This document shows, piece by piece, positions 52,943-62,150 of a stretch of DNA of 64,000 nt. Every line of letters begins with the position of its first letter. Position 1 is the first letter of the stretch. The notes under the pieces were generated by a model, which had not been told where the DNA came from, did not search any database, and was given only the letters and a program-made list of their open reading frames with translations. The DNA lies in the NCBI GenBank assembly GCA_035651655.1, contig DASRFG010000011.1, forward strand, positions 17,234-81,233. The letters are read 5' to 3'. The position numbers were made by a program, and so were the translations under genes. The DNA is from Terriglobales bacterium (GTDB lineage: Bacteria; Acidobacteriota; Terriglobia; Terriglobales; Acidobacteriaceae).

Positions 52943-54949
52943 ATGAGGATCTCCACGTGGTTGCTGGTTTGTTTTCTGTCCGCCAACGGTCTGAATTCGT
53001 CTCTCAGTGCTCATGCTCCCCGGCTTCGATCACAGGTCGCGGGCAGATCTCAAATCCGACGCCCTACCTCCCCTCCTGACCTCTTCCTTATTACTATTGA
53101 CACCCTTCGCGCCGACCACGTTCAGTGTTACGGCTATGCTGGGGTTCAAACTCCCGCGCTGAACGGCCTGGCAAAAGATGGCATTCGCTTCGCCAACGCA
53201 TTCACCGCGAGCCCCATCACCAACTCATCTCACGCCACAATCCTGACCGGCGACTTACCCAGCACACACGGAGTTTCCGATTTTGGAGTTCCACTCTCGG
53301 CGATTCATCCCGCCTGGGCAGAACTTCTCCAGGCTGCCAGATATCACACTGCAGCCTTCATCGGCGCTGCCATCCTCGATAGCAAGACTCTCGCCCCCGG
53401 ATTCGACCGCGGGTTCGATTTCTACGACAATTTCCCCCCTCATGGCGCGGGCAGATCTCGCTGGGGCAGGGTCGAACGTCGCGGCATGGACGTCGTTTCC
53501 CACGCCGAAGCTTGGCTCAGCGCCCATCAATCCGGCCCGCGTTTTGTATGGGTCCACCTGTACGATCCACATGACCCTTACGAGCCGCCAGCGCCCTATT
53601 CGCAAACCTATAAAGACCGTCCCTACGATGGCGAGATCACCTACGCCGACTCTGCCCTGCAGCATTTCGTGAACTATTTGAAGCAACATGGCTGGTACAA
53701 CAATTCACTGATCGTTGTTGTTGGCGATCACGGGGAAGGCCTCGGTGAGCACGGGGAACAAACGCACGGCATCTTTCTATACGATTCCACGCTTCACGTG
53801 CCGCTCATCCTGAAGCTGCCCGCTGGGCGCTCAGCCGGCACGGTAGTCTCAAATCAGGTACGCACGCCGGACATTCTGCCCACGGTGCTCGATCTGCTCT
53901 CAATTCTGCCGCACACAGCCTTTGACGGCTCATCGCTAAAGTCTGTTCTGCTCAAGACTGAAGTGAACGAGCGTCCCGCCATTGCTGAGACCGATTACCC
54001 CCTGCACTTCGGCTGGTCTCCCTTGCGTGCGCTGCGCGCCGAGAACTTCAAACTCATCGAAGCTCCTCGCCCCGAGCTTTACAACCTGAGCACCGATCCC
54101 AAGGAACTGCACAACGCTTATGAACCTTGGAACCCTACGGTGCAGAAGTTCCGTGAATTACTTGCCCAAGCGAAGCCCAAGACTCCCACCAAAGCTGCCC
54201 CCGGCTCCGTGCCCGAAACCACAAGGGCGGAACTTCGCGCCCTCGGCTATCTCGGGCCAGAAGGCTCTACCAACGTTCCCGAACCTTCGCTCCTGCCCGA
54301 TCCCAAAGACAAAATTGAAGAGCAGAACCTGCTGCATGATGCCATGCTCGCCACCGACGATGACCGGCTCGCGGACGCGCGCGCTGCCTTGAAACAACTG
54401 CTAGCAAGGGAGCCAAAGTCGGCTACGGCTCTGCTACAACTCGGTCTGGTTGAGCTCAGGGCAGGGAACTATCCCCAGGCTGCCGCCTATTTCCGGCAGG
54501 TGCGCGTTCTTCGGCCGGACGATGCTTCTGCGGTGCTCCATCTTGGCGCAGCCCTGGAAAAATCCGGCGACCTCGCTGGCGCACAGGAAGCGCTAGAGAG
54601 TAGCCTTCACGGCAACCCGCACCAATCCCAGGCCCGTGTGCTTCTCGGGCGGGTGTATCTCCGGCAAAGGAAAGTTGATTCCGCTCAGGACCAGTTCGAG
54701 GCCGCAACGCTTTTAGATTCCAGCGGCGATACTCGCCTCAATATCGCTCATGCCTGGCTCGAGGCGGGCGAACCAAACCAGGCGATCGCTCAGCTTCAGG
54801 AAGCGTCCAAACTGCAGCCGAACAACCCGGCAATCTACGGCCTGCTGGCGCAAGCCTATAAAAAACTTGGAAAACAAGCTGAGGCCAATCGAGCTGCCCA
54901 CCGGGCCGCCGCACTTTCCGGCAAAGCGACGTCTTCGCGCCAGCCCTAA
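52943..54949 (+). CDS. sulfatase-fold hydrolase with C-terminal TPR repeats (copy 2)
   Basis: Paralogue of the upstream gene, 668 residues, with a putative signal segment (MRISTWLLVCFLSANGLNSS). The metal blocks ITIDTLRADHVQCYGYAG (D53) and VVGDHGEGLGEHGEQTHGIFLYDS are intact. The nucleophile position is T93 in T-N-S-S-H, again Thr and not Cys/Ser in a C-x-P-S-R motif. Shared text such as VHLYDPHDPYEPPAPYSQ shows common origin. The C-terminal 200 residues contain TPRs (ALLQLGLVELRAGNYPQAAAYFRQVRVLRPDDASAVLHLGAALEKSGD). The 136-base gap to copy 1 lacks a terminator, so cotranscription is possible. Substrate unknown. Confidence 0.88.
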   Translation: MRISTWLLVCFLSANGLNSSLSAHAPRLRSQVAGRSQIRRPTSPPDLFLITIDTLRADHVQCYGYAGVQTPALNGLAKDGIRFANAFTASPITNSSHATILTGDLPSTHGVSDFGVPLSAIHPAWAELLQAARYHTAAFIGAAILDSKTLAPGFDRGFDFYDNFPPHGAGRSRWGRVERRGMDVVSHAEAWLSAHQSGPRFVWVHLYDPHDPYEPPAPYSQTYKDRPYDGEITYADSALQHFVNYLKQHGWYNNSLIVVVGDHGEGLGEHGEQTHGIFLYDSTLHVPLILKLPAGRSAGTVVSNQVRTPDILPTVLDLLSILPHTAFDGSSLKSVLLKTEVNERPAIAETDYPLHFGWSPLRALRAENFKLIEAPRPELYNLSTDPKELHNAYEPWNPTVQKFRELLAQAKPKTPTKAAPGSVPETTRAELRALGYLGPEGSTNVPEPSLLPDPKDKIEEQNLLHDAMLATDDDRLADARAALKQLLAREPKSATALLQLGLVELRAGNYPQAAAYFRQVRVLRPDDASAVLHLGAALEKSGDLAGAQEALESSLHGNPHQSQARVLLGRVYLRQRKVDSAQDQFEAATLLDSSGDTRLNIAHAWLEAGEPNQAIAQLQEASKLQPNNPAIYGLLAQAYKKLGKQAEANRAAHRAAALSGKATSSRQP

Positions 54950-54981
54950 TTCGCTCATTGTTTTAATCACTCAATAAGAGC

Positions 54982-56235
54982 CTAGTTCTGCCCGTTGCCG
55001 GCCGCCTGCTCGGTCTTGCGATTCTCAAAAATCTCCGTCAACACCCGTCCCTTCATCTGCCCAGGCGCGGAGATCCCGTATAACCGCAGAATCGTCGGTG
55101 CGACGTCGAACACCGTCGCTTGAAATCCCATCAGCCGCACATCGTGTTTAATGTCCGGCCCCATGGCAATGAACGATCCCGGCACGTCGTCACCATCCGC
55201 AAAATCGTGCTTAGCTATAACAGGAGTTGTCCCGCCATGGTCCATGTGCATGTGCGGATCTTCCTCAAACTCGCGCAACGGCTTAATGCCATGGTCAGAA
55301 AGAATAAATAAGTAGGTGTTATCGTCCACGTGCTTCAGGATCGTCCCCAGCACCTTGTCGAACTCGCGGTACTGATTGGGAAAAGCGTCCAACTTCACGC
55401 TGCTGATTTTGGGGTTGTAGCCGACGTTGTGCGGCTGGATTGGATAGAGCCAGTGTCCCACGCGGTCCTCGCACGATTGCACCATCATCGTGTAGTCCGT
55501 CGGATGATTGGTAAGCAGATAGTCAAACAACTTTGTCTGCTGTGCGCGAATGCGTTGCACATTGTCCAGCCACTCATTAATTAGCTGTGTCTCATGGCCT
55601 TTCAGGTCATCGGCCGACGGCATGCGTGCACAATCAATCGAGATATCGCCGACATTCTTTTCAATCTCCGACACCATGCTCTTGGGATAGACCGCATCGC
55701 CGCCTTGCACTTCAGAAAGCTTGGGCGAACAGAGCACCCCGTCCTCGCAACCCTTCCCGCGGGTCAACATGCCGCTTACCATGTATCCGTTAACCGGCAT
55801 CACAGGAAAGGTCGCCGGCACGTTGGCCATTCCTACCGTCACTCCGTGCTTGGAAAGCACCGACCAGAGTGGCTCTTCCTTGAGCATGTTCGTGTTCGCG
55901 GTGATCCCGCCCACAATAAAGCCGGTTACTCCGTTTTGCTCAGGCGGGGTGCTGGTAGCGATAGTGCTGTAAACCTTTGGACAATTTGGTGCCGGCACGG
56001 TGCGCAGCTTCCCGTAAACACCACGCTTGATCACGCTTGCCAGGTTGGGCAGTTCGCCACGCATCAGCAGCGGGCGAATAATGTCCCACTCCATCCCGTT
56101 CACCCCCACCACAACCACGTGGGGCTTGGATTTGGGTGCATTCTGCCCGGCAGAGTCCTGGCCTTGCAGGCCCATGCCGGCCATAAAAACAACAAAAAGC
56201 GAGATTAGAAACGGAAACCTGCTTAGGGAGAGCAT
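54982..56235 (-). CDS. type I phosphodiesterase/alkaline-phosphatase-superfamily protein
   Basis: Secreted protein of 417 residues with a signal peptide (LSRFPFLISLFVVFMAGMGLQ). It belongs to the PF01663-like branch of the alkaline phosphatase superfamily: VVGVNGMEWDIIRPLLMRGELPNLASVIKRGVYG at the N-terminus, ATSTPPEQNGVTGF, FILSDHGIKPL and HMHMDHGGT near the C-terminus provide the metal-binding Asp/His set. By eye the nucleophile position falls on C85 (PNCPKVYSTIATS), where Thr or Ser is usual. A phosphodiesterase or phosphoester hydrolase is the best guess. It converges on the second sulfatase-fold gene, giving three superfamily members side by side. Confidence 0.85.
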   Translation of the reverse strand: MLSLSRFPFLISLFVVFMAGMGLQGQDSAGQNAPKSKPHVVVVGVNGMEWDIIRPLLMRGELPNLASVIKRGVYGKLRTVPAPNCPKVYSTIATSTPPEQNGVTGFIVGGITANTNMLKEEPLWSVLSKHGVTVGMANVPATFPVMPVNGYMVSGMLTRGKGCEDGVLCSPKLSEVQGGDAVYPKSMVSEIEKNVGDISIDCARMPSADDLKGHETQLINEWLDNVQRIRAQQTKLFDYLLTNHPTDYTMMVQSCEDRVGHWLYPIQPHNVGYNPKISSVKLDAFPNQYREFDKVLGTILKHVDDNTYLFILSDHGIKPLREFEEDPHMHMDHGGTTPVIAKHDFADGDDVPGSFIAMGPDIKHDVRLMGFQATVFDVAPTILRLYGISAPGQMKGRVLTEIFENRKTEQAAGNGQN

Positions 56236-56574
56236 TACAGTAAACTCCAGAGTAGAGGGTCGCCGAAATTATACCCCTGTGCGCCGATTTTCTGAGCACC
56301 TAATTCCGCTCAAGCTGCTGCCAAAACGCGGGAATCCGAGCGTAGGCGTTGGAACTTACGTGGGCACAGGCGCCCTCGCCTGTGCTGGCGAGCAAGGCTC
56401 GCCCCGCCGCACAGGTGTTGGAACTTACGTGGGCACAGGCGCCCTCGCCTGTGCTGGCGAGCAAGGCTCGCCCCGCCGCCACCCGGTGCGCTCATTGCAG
56501 CTCACTCCGCAGCATCTAACCGCACTGAAATCCGCACCGGAACGCCAGCTTTCCAGTACCATAGCTGCCGACAA
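56236..56574. other. 339-base intergenic region containing a duplicated hairpin repeat
   Basis: No gene is seen. It contains the promoter region of the minus-strand phosphodiesterase-like gene, the two 63-bp hairpin repeats (56348-56479) and the leader of the GH13-like gene. Short frames across it are produced by the repeats. Confidence 0.6.
56348..56479. repeat. tandem pair of identical 63-bp double-hairpin repeats
   Basis: Copies at 56348-56410 and 56417-56479 are identical over 63 bases with a 6-base linker. Each holds two inverted repeats: GCACAGGCG-ccct-CGCCTGTGC and GGCGAGC-aag-GCTCGCC. The form is similar to REP/BIME-type intergenic elements. It lies between divergent genes, not inside one. 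Confidence 0.85.
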
Positions 56575-59500
56575 ATGAGCGAGGTCCCCACCTACGAATT
56601 CCACGTTTCCCGTGCCGTCCGCGACCTCTATCAGTTTGATCAGGCTTTTTTCTCCTCCACCGGCAACGTGGTCTTCGCCAATCTAGCTGCCAGCCGTGAA
56701 TTCGCTCAGCGGATCAACCAGGCCCGCGACGCCGAACACCACCCCGAGCGCACTCTTCATCCCGGCGCGCTCAACGCCATGGGCCTGATTGATGAAGCCT
56801 TGCATGCCTTGGTTGATGTGTATCGTCGGTTTAACGATCCGCGCGCCCTGGTTGACGCGCTGTCCTGGTTCCAGTCCCGGCTGGGACAGGAAGCGCTCGA
56901 GCAGACGCTACTCGCTTTTGGGGAGCGCTTCCCCGCAATCGTCGTCTATCGCGGCGAGATCAGCGCAGCGAAATGGCTAAGCGCGAGCACCGGCGGCGTA
57001 CCCCACCGGGCCGTCGCCCTCGAAGAACTTATGATGCTGTGGCTGGCGAACGCCAATCCAGCATTCAAATCATTCAAAGAGCTGTTTGACGACGGTCCTC
57101 TCGCCGACGCAACCTCGTATCCCAAGATCACCTCGGCTCTGCGGGATTACTTCAACACTCGCCCGCGCTTCGGGCCCGACAATCAGAATCTGGTCGACGC
57201 GCTGCGCGCGCCTGCGCTGGCGTCGCCGGACTCTCTCGCCGATCAGCTTGCCTACATTCGCGAGAAATGGGGCCCCATGCTGGGGGGCCTTTTCGACAAA
57301 CTGCTCACTGCGCTGGACGTGCTGAAAGAAGAGGAGATGGCGGTATGGATGCGCTTTCATCCTCCCGGCCCGCACTTCGGCGGCGCCCTGGGCCAGGGTG
57401 ATTCTGGGATTGGCGCCGTCCCGCAGTTTGCCGGCCAGGAGCAAGAATACGAGAGTTTCAGTCCCGACCAGGAGTGGATGCCGAGCACCGTCCTCATTGC
57501 CAAGAGCGTGTACGTCTGGCTCGACCAGTTATCAAAGACGTACCAGCGCAACATCCACCGCCTCGATCACGTTCCTGATGAGGAACTGGATGTTTTCGCG
57601 CGCCGTGGTTTCAACGCGCTTTGGCTCATCGGAGTTTGGGAGCGCAGCCGCGCCTCGCAACGCATTAAGCAGCTTTGCGGCAATCCCGAGGCCGTTGCCT
57701 CTGCCTACTCGCTGGCCGATTACACCATCGCCGACGACCTGGGCGGCGAGTCGGCGTATTTCAACCTGCGCGATCGCGCCTGGGCGCGCGGCATCCGTCT
57801 CGCCAGCGACATGGTTCCCAACCACATGGGCATTGATTCGCGCTGGGTGATCCAGCACCCGGATTGGTTCTTGTCGCTGCCCTATAGCCCGTTTCCTGGT
57901 TACCGTTTCGAGGGCCCCGATCTTTCGAGCGACGGCCGCGTGGAAATCAAGATTGAAGACCACTATTACGACCGCACCGACGCTGCCGTAGTTTTCCGCC
58001 GCAAAGACCGGTGGACCGGCGACACGCGCTACGTCTATCACGGCAACGACGGCACCAGCTTTCCCTGGAACGACACCGCACAATTGAATTATTTGAACCC
58101 CGAAGTCCGCGAAGCCGTGATTCAGACCATTCTTCACGTCGCACGGCAATTTCCGATCATCCGCTTCGACGCTGCCATGACCCTTACCAAGCGCCACTAC
58201 CAGCGGCTCTGGTTTCCTGCTCCCGGCACGGGAGGCGCCATTCCATCTCGTGCTGAGCACGGTATGACCAAGGCACAGTTCGATGCCGCCATGCCGAAAG
58301 AGTTCTGGCGCGAAGTTGTAGATCGTGTCGCCGCCGAAGCTCCCGGCACGCTGCTGCTCGCCGAAGCCTTTTGGCTTATGGAAGGTTATTTCGTCCGCAC
58401 CTTGGGCATGCACCGCGTTTACAACAGCGCGTTTATGAACATGCTTCGCGACGAAGAGAACGCGAACTACCGCAGCGTAATCAAGAACACCCTCGAGTTC
58501 GATCCCGACGTCCTCAAGCGCTACGTGAACTTCATGAACAATCCCGACGAGCGCACCGCCGTGGATCAGTTCGGAAAAGGCGACAAGTATTTTGGCGTGT
58601 GCACGTTAATGGTGACCCTGCCCGGCCTGCCCATGTTCGGCCACGGACAGATTGAAGGATTCACCGAACGTTACGGCATGGAATACCGCCGCGCCTATTA
58701 CGACGAGAAGCCGGACTCCTGGCTGGTGGAGCGCCACGAGCGCGAAATTTCCCCCCTCCTGCATCGCCGCTCGGTTTTTGCTGAAGTGGGCGAATTCCTT
58801 CTGTATGACTTTTATACCGATCAGGGCTGGGTGAATGAGGACGTGTTCGCCTATTCCAATCGCCGCGGCAATGATCGCGCTCTGGTTGTCTATCACAACC
58901 GGTACGCCAGCACTCAAGGCTGGATCAGGATCTCCTGTGGCTATGCCGAGAAACTGCCCGGCGGCGGCAAACGGGTGCGGCAGCGCGCCCTCAGTGAAGC
59001 CTTCGGAATGCCCGCGGATTCTTCCGTATTCGTCGCCTGCCGCGATGCCGTAACCGGTCTGGAATACCTCCATCGCGCTCGCGACGTGGCCGAAAAAGGC
59101 CTGCATCTCCAACTCGATGCTTACAAGTGCCACGTCTTCCTTGACTGGCGCGAGTTTCGCGATGACGGCGAGCGTCCCTGGAGCGAGCTGTGTAACACGC
59201 TCGTCGGACGCGGCACTCCCAGCCTTGATGACGCCCTACGTTCACTCGAGCTTAAACCCGTCCATGAAGCATTGCGTGCCGTGCTCGATCCGGTTCTCGC
59301 AAACGGGTTGGCCGATGCGTCTGCTCATGCCGCTGCGGAGGGAAAAGCCGACGGAAAAGAAAAAGAACGCAGCAAGCTGCTCGAGCATGCTCGCCGCCGG
59401 GTGCACTCGTTCCTGGTCGAGGCGCGTCGCTATGCTTCCACTGCCGGAGCGGCAGCCGCCGGTCTCGATTCCGCGGAAAAATGGTCTGGCGATCCGGATC

Positions 59501-60186
59501 AAGCCGCGGACCTATTCGAGCGGCGCTTGAAGGCCGCCTTGCGCTTGCCCGACCTCGAACATCAATTTTCCGCGCCCTGGCCCAACGAGGCCCGCGCCGT
59601 ACTTCCCAGCATTTCCGAAGATTCCAAGCAAGGCAGCACTGACGGCGCGGCGGCCAGGAAGTCCCGTCAACCCGCCATCTGGGGCACAATTCTTGCTTGG
59701 TCTGCCCTGGAGGCTCTGGGGAATTTCAAGGATCCCGCGCAGCCGGAGCGTGCGGCCGCGGACCTGTTCGATCGCCTCCGCTTGCGTGAACCGATGGCCG
59801 ATGCCTTCGCAGCGCTGGGATTGGAAGGCGAAGAGCGCTGGCGTGCGGCCGCAAGAGTTCGTGCTGCCTTGGCCCACCCCGGATGGGCCCCGGGCGCCGA
59901 TCTCATATCCCAGCGCGCCACCGCGCCCTTTAGTTGGCTGCACGACCCAGACGTAGCCTGGCTGGTTGGCCTCAACGAGCACGAGGGTGTCCGCTATTTC
60001 GTTAAAGAAGAGTTCGAACGCCTGCTTTGGTGGATGGCTTTGCGCGCCCTTCTTACCCTTGCCTCCGAACCCCACCCCGATCCCCAGAAACTGCATGTGG
60101 TGGAGCGCGAGCTGAATGCTCGCAACCGCGCTGCGGCCGAAGCCGGCTACAGTGTCGAAGCCCTATTTGAGTCTGGGCGCGAGTAA
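56575..60186 (+). CDS. large GH13-like alpha-amylase-family protein with extra N- and C-terminal regions
   Basis: Cytoplasmic protein of 1203 residues with no signal peptide. A central GH13 (beta/alpha)8 barrel spans about residues 310-860. Region I: ASDMVPNHMGID. Region II: IIRFDAAMTL with nucleophile D532. Region III: LLAEAFW with acid/base E597. Region IV: NNPDERTAVDQ with D658; the usual NHD reads NPD, so the substrate-binding His is replaced. The first 310 residues are helical and unknown; residues about 870-1200 are also helical with an Ala-rich linker. The length is twice that of a normal amylase. Relatives may act on glycogen, trehalose or sugar phosphates; the reaction is not assigned. 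Confidence 0.85.
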   Translation: MSEVPTYEFHVSRAVRDLYQFDQAFFSSTGNVVFANLAASREFAQRINQARDAEHHPERTLHPGALNAMGLIDEALHALVDVYRRFNDPRALVDALSWFQSRLGQEALEQTLLAFGERFPAIVVYRGEISAAKWLSASTGGVPHRAVALEELMMLWLANANPAFKSFKELFDDGPLADATSYPKITSALRDYFNTRPRFGPDNQNLVDALRAPALASPDSLADQLAYIREKWGPMLGGLFDKLLTALDVLKEEEMAVWMRFHPPGPHFGGALGQGDSGIGAVPQFAGQEQEYESFSPDQEWMPSTVLIAKSVYVWLDQLSKTYQRNIHRLDHVPDEELDVFARRGFNALWLIGVWERSRASQRIKQLCGNPEAVASAYSLADYTIADDLGGESAYFNLRDRAWARGIRLASDMVPNHMGIDSRWVIQHPDWFLSLPYSPFPGYRFEGPDLSSDGRVEIKIEDHYYDRTDAAVVFRRKDRWTGDTRYVYHGNDGTSFPWNDTAQLNYLNPEVREAVIQTILHVARQFPIIRFDAAMTLTKRHYQRLWFPAPGTGGAIPSRAEHGMTKAQFDAAMPKEFWREVVDRVAAEAPGTLLLAEAFWLMEGYFVRTLGMHRVYNSAFMNMLRDEENANYRSVIKNTLEFDPDVLKRYVNFMNNPDERTAVDQFGKGDKYFGVCTLMVTLPGLPMFGHGQIEGFTERYGMEYRRAYYDEKPDSWLVERHEREISPLLHRRSVFAEVGEFLLYDFYTDQGWVNEDVFAYSNRRGNDRALVVYHNRYASTQGWIRISCGYAEKLPGGGKRVRQRALSEAFGMPADSSVFVACRDAVTGLEYLHRARDVAEKGLHLQLDAYKCHVFLDWREFRDDGERPWSELCNTLVGRGTPSLDDALRSLELKPVHEALRAVLDPVLANGLADASAHAAAEGKADGKEKERSKLLEHARRRVHSFLVEARRYASTAGAAAAGLDSAEKWSGDPDQAADLFERRLKAALRLPDLEHQFSAPWPNEARAVLPSISEDSKQGSTDGAAARKSRQPAIWGTILAWSALEALGNFKDPAQPERAAADLFDRLRLREPMADAFAALGLEGEERWRAAARVRAALAHPGWAPGADLISQRATAPFSWLHDPDVAWLVGLNEHEGVRYFVKEEFERLLWWMALRALLTLASEPHPDPQKLHVVERELNARNRAAAEAGYSVEALFESGRE

Positions 60187-60341
60187 CTCAAACACCGCAA
60201 CCACAGCTAATAGTATAAGTTCTGCTTATCCAACAGCTCATAAACATAAGCTTGACTAATTACCCCTGAATCGGCCATCATCATCGAATCGCTTTCAGCC
60301 AGTGGTACGGGCCGTGTCCTCGGGCGCGGTCAACCTAGCCC

Positions 60342-62051
60342 ATGCCAGACCAGGTTACAGAGAAAAAACGTCCTCAAACGCCGCAAAATGGGAGCCGCCG
60401 CAGCGCTGCCTTGGTGGCCGGGCCCAGTCGTGCCCCAGCGCGCGCCATGCTTCATGCCGTGGGATTCACGCGTGAAGACCTGCAGAAACCCCTGATCGGC
60501 ATTGCCAACACCTGGACCGAAATTGGGCCCTGCAACTACCACCTGCGGGAGCTTGCAGAGGAAGTGAAGAAGGGCGTGCGCGAAGCCGGAGGCACGCCGC
60601 TCGAGTTCAACACCGTCTCTATCTCAGACGGCATTACCATGGGCAGCGACGGCATGCATGCCTCCCTGGTCAGCCGCGAGATCATCGCCGACTCCATAGA
60701 ACTGGTCGCCCGCGGGAACCTGTTCGACGGCTTGGTCGCGCTCTCCGGCTGCGATAAGACGATCCCCGGCACCGTGATGGCGCTGTGCCGCCTCGACATT
60801 CCTTCACTAATGATCTACGGCGGCTCCATCGCTCCCGGAACATTTCAGGGCAAGGCGGTCAGCATTCAGGATGTCTTCGAAGCCGTGGGCGCGCACGCTC
60901 GCGGCAAGCTGAGCGATGCCGAACTCTGTACTCTGGAAGAGAGCGCGTGTCCCGGAGCGGGTGCATGCGGAGGCCAATTCACCGCCAACACTATGGCCAT
61001 GGCGACAGAGTTTCTGGGTATTTCGCCCATGGGCACGGCCAGCGTTCCCGCCACGGCAAGGTCTAAAAGCGAAGTCGCTCACCGCGCCGGAGCTTTGGTC
61101 ATGGAGCTCTACCGCCGTGATCTGCGCCCTCGAGCCATCATCACCCGCGAGGCGCTCGAGAACGCCATTGCCAGCGTTTGCGCTTCCGGCGGATCTACCA
61201 ATGCGGTTCTCCACCTCCTTGCGATTGCCGCCGAGCTCGGCCTAAAGCTCTCTCTGGAAGATTTCGACCGTATCAGTTCCCGCGTCCCGCTCCTTGCCGA
61301 CCTCAAACCTGCCGGCCGCTTTATGGCGACTGACCTTTACGAAGCCGGGGGAACTCGCTTGTTGGCCCAGCGCTTGCATCAAGCCGGGTTGTTACATAGC
61401 GACGCTATCACTAGTTCCGGCAAATCCATAGGAGAAGAAGCTAAAGCAGCGGTTGATGCACCCGGGCAACAAGTTGTCCGTCCGCTCTCCAATCCGATCA
61501 GCGCCAGCGGCGGTCTCGCCATCTTGCGTGGAAATCTTGCGCCTGAAGGCTCCGTAATGAAAATCGCGCATCATCATCGCGACCAGCATCGCGGTCCGGC
61601 GCGCGTCTTCAATTCCGAAGAGGAAGCTTTTGCCGCGGTGGATAACAACCAGATTAAGCCAGGCGACGTGCTGGTCATTCGCTACGAAGGTCCCCGCGGT
61701 GGTCCGGGGATGCGAGAAATGCTCAGTGTCACCGGCGCATTGGCGGGCGCGGGCCTGGGCGAGTCCGTCGCCCTGATCACTGACGGCCGTTTCTCGGGCG
61801 CCACTCGCGGCTTTATGATCGGACACGTCGCGCCCGAAGCCGCTGTGGGCGGCCCCATCGCCGTAGTCGGCGAGGGCGACATCATTGAAATCAACGTCCC
61901 TCGCCGCCAGATCCAGGCCGATATTTCCGATGGCGAAATGAAAGCGCGTCTTAGTCGTTGGAAAGCACCAGCGCCACGCTACCAGACCGGCGTCTTCGCC
62001 AAATATGCCAGCCGGGTCTCATCGGCATCTTTTGGCGCGGTGACCGCATGA
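60342..62051 (+). CDS. ilvD: dihydroxy-acid dehydratase
   Basis: Iron-sulfur dehydratase of valine, leucine and isoleucine synthesis, 569 residues. It converts dihydroxyisovalerate or dihydroxymethylvalerate to the 2-oxo acids. Cluster cysteines are C64 (GPCNYH), C137 (SGCDKTIPG) and C209 (CPGAGACGGQFTANTM). The C-terminal substrate loop ITDGRFSGATRGFMIGH and the HRGPARVFNSEEEAF block are family hallmarks. It lies 155 bases after the GH13-like gene and upstream of ilvB on the same strand, with two small hairpins between. Function is secure from sequence conservation. Confidence 0.97.
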   Translation: MPDQVTEKKRPQTPQNGSRRSAALVAGPSRAPARAMLHAVGFTREDLQKPLIGIANTWTEIGPCNYHLRELAEEVKKGVREAGGTPLEFNTVSISDGITMGSDGMHASLVSREIIADSIELVARGNLFDGLVALSGCDKTIPGTVMALCRLDIPSLMIYGGSIAPGTFQGKAVSIQDVFEAVGAHARGKLSDAELCTLEESACPGAGACGGQFTANTMAMATEFLGISPMGTASVPATARSKSEVAHRAGALVMELYRRDLRPRAIITREALENAIASVCASGGSTNAVLHLLAIAAELGLKLSLEDFDRISSRVPLLADLKPAGRFMATDLYEAGGTRLLAQRLHQAGLLHSDAITSSGKSIGEEAKAAVDAPGQQVVRPLSNPISASGGLAILRGNLAPEGSVMKIAHHHRDQHRGPARVFNSEEEAFAAVDNNQIKPGDVLVIRYEGPRGGPGMREMLSVTGALAGAGLGESVALITDGRFSGATRGFMIGHVAPEAAVGGPIAVVGEGDIIEINVPRRQIQADISDGEMKARLSRWKAPAPRYQTGVFAKYASRVSSASFGAVTA

Positions 62052-62083
62052 CTTATTTGTTTTTTGCTGAGCTTTTGAGTGGA

Positions 62084-62138
62084 GCAGCGCTTTAGCGCTG
62101 CAAAAAAGGCAACGACAACACAAGCGGCTTTAACCGCT
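62084..62138. repeat. two hairpins between ilvD and ilvB
   Basis: GCAGCGCT-tt-AGCGCTGC (62084-62101) is perfect and is followed by six A. AGCGG-ctttaa-CCGCT (62123-62138) follows. An open frame runs through them from a GTG at 62079, but they look like intergenic repeats and not coding sequence. A transcript processing or attenuation role is possible. Confidence 0.55.
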
Positions 62139-62150
62139 GCGGCAAATCAT

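Noticed and set aside
56300..56495. Short frames encoding repeated peptides (AGRALLASTGEGACAHV)
   Set aside because: They are produced by the tandem 63-bp hairpin repeats; no start signals or other coding evidence.
57532..58413. 293-codon open frame antisense to the GH13-like gene
   Set aside because: Shadow frame over the conserved catalytic barrel; no independent evidence.
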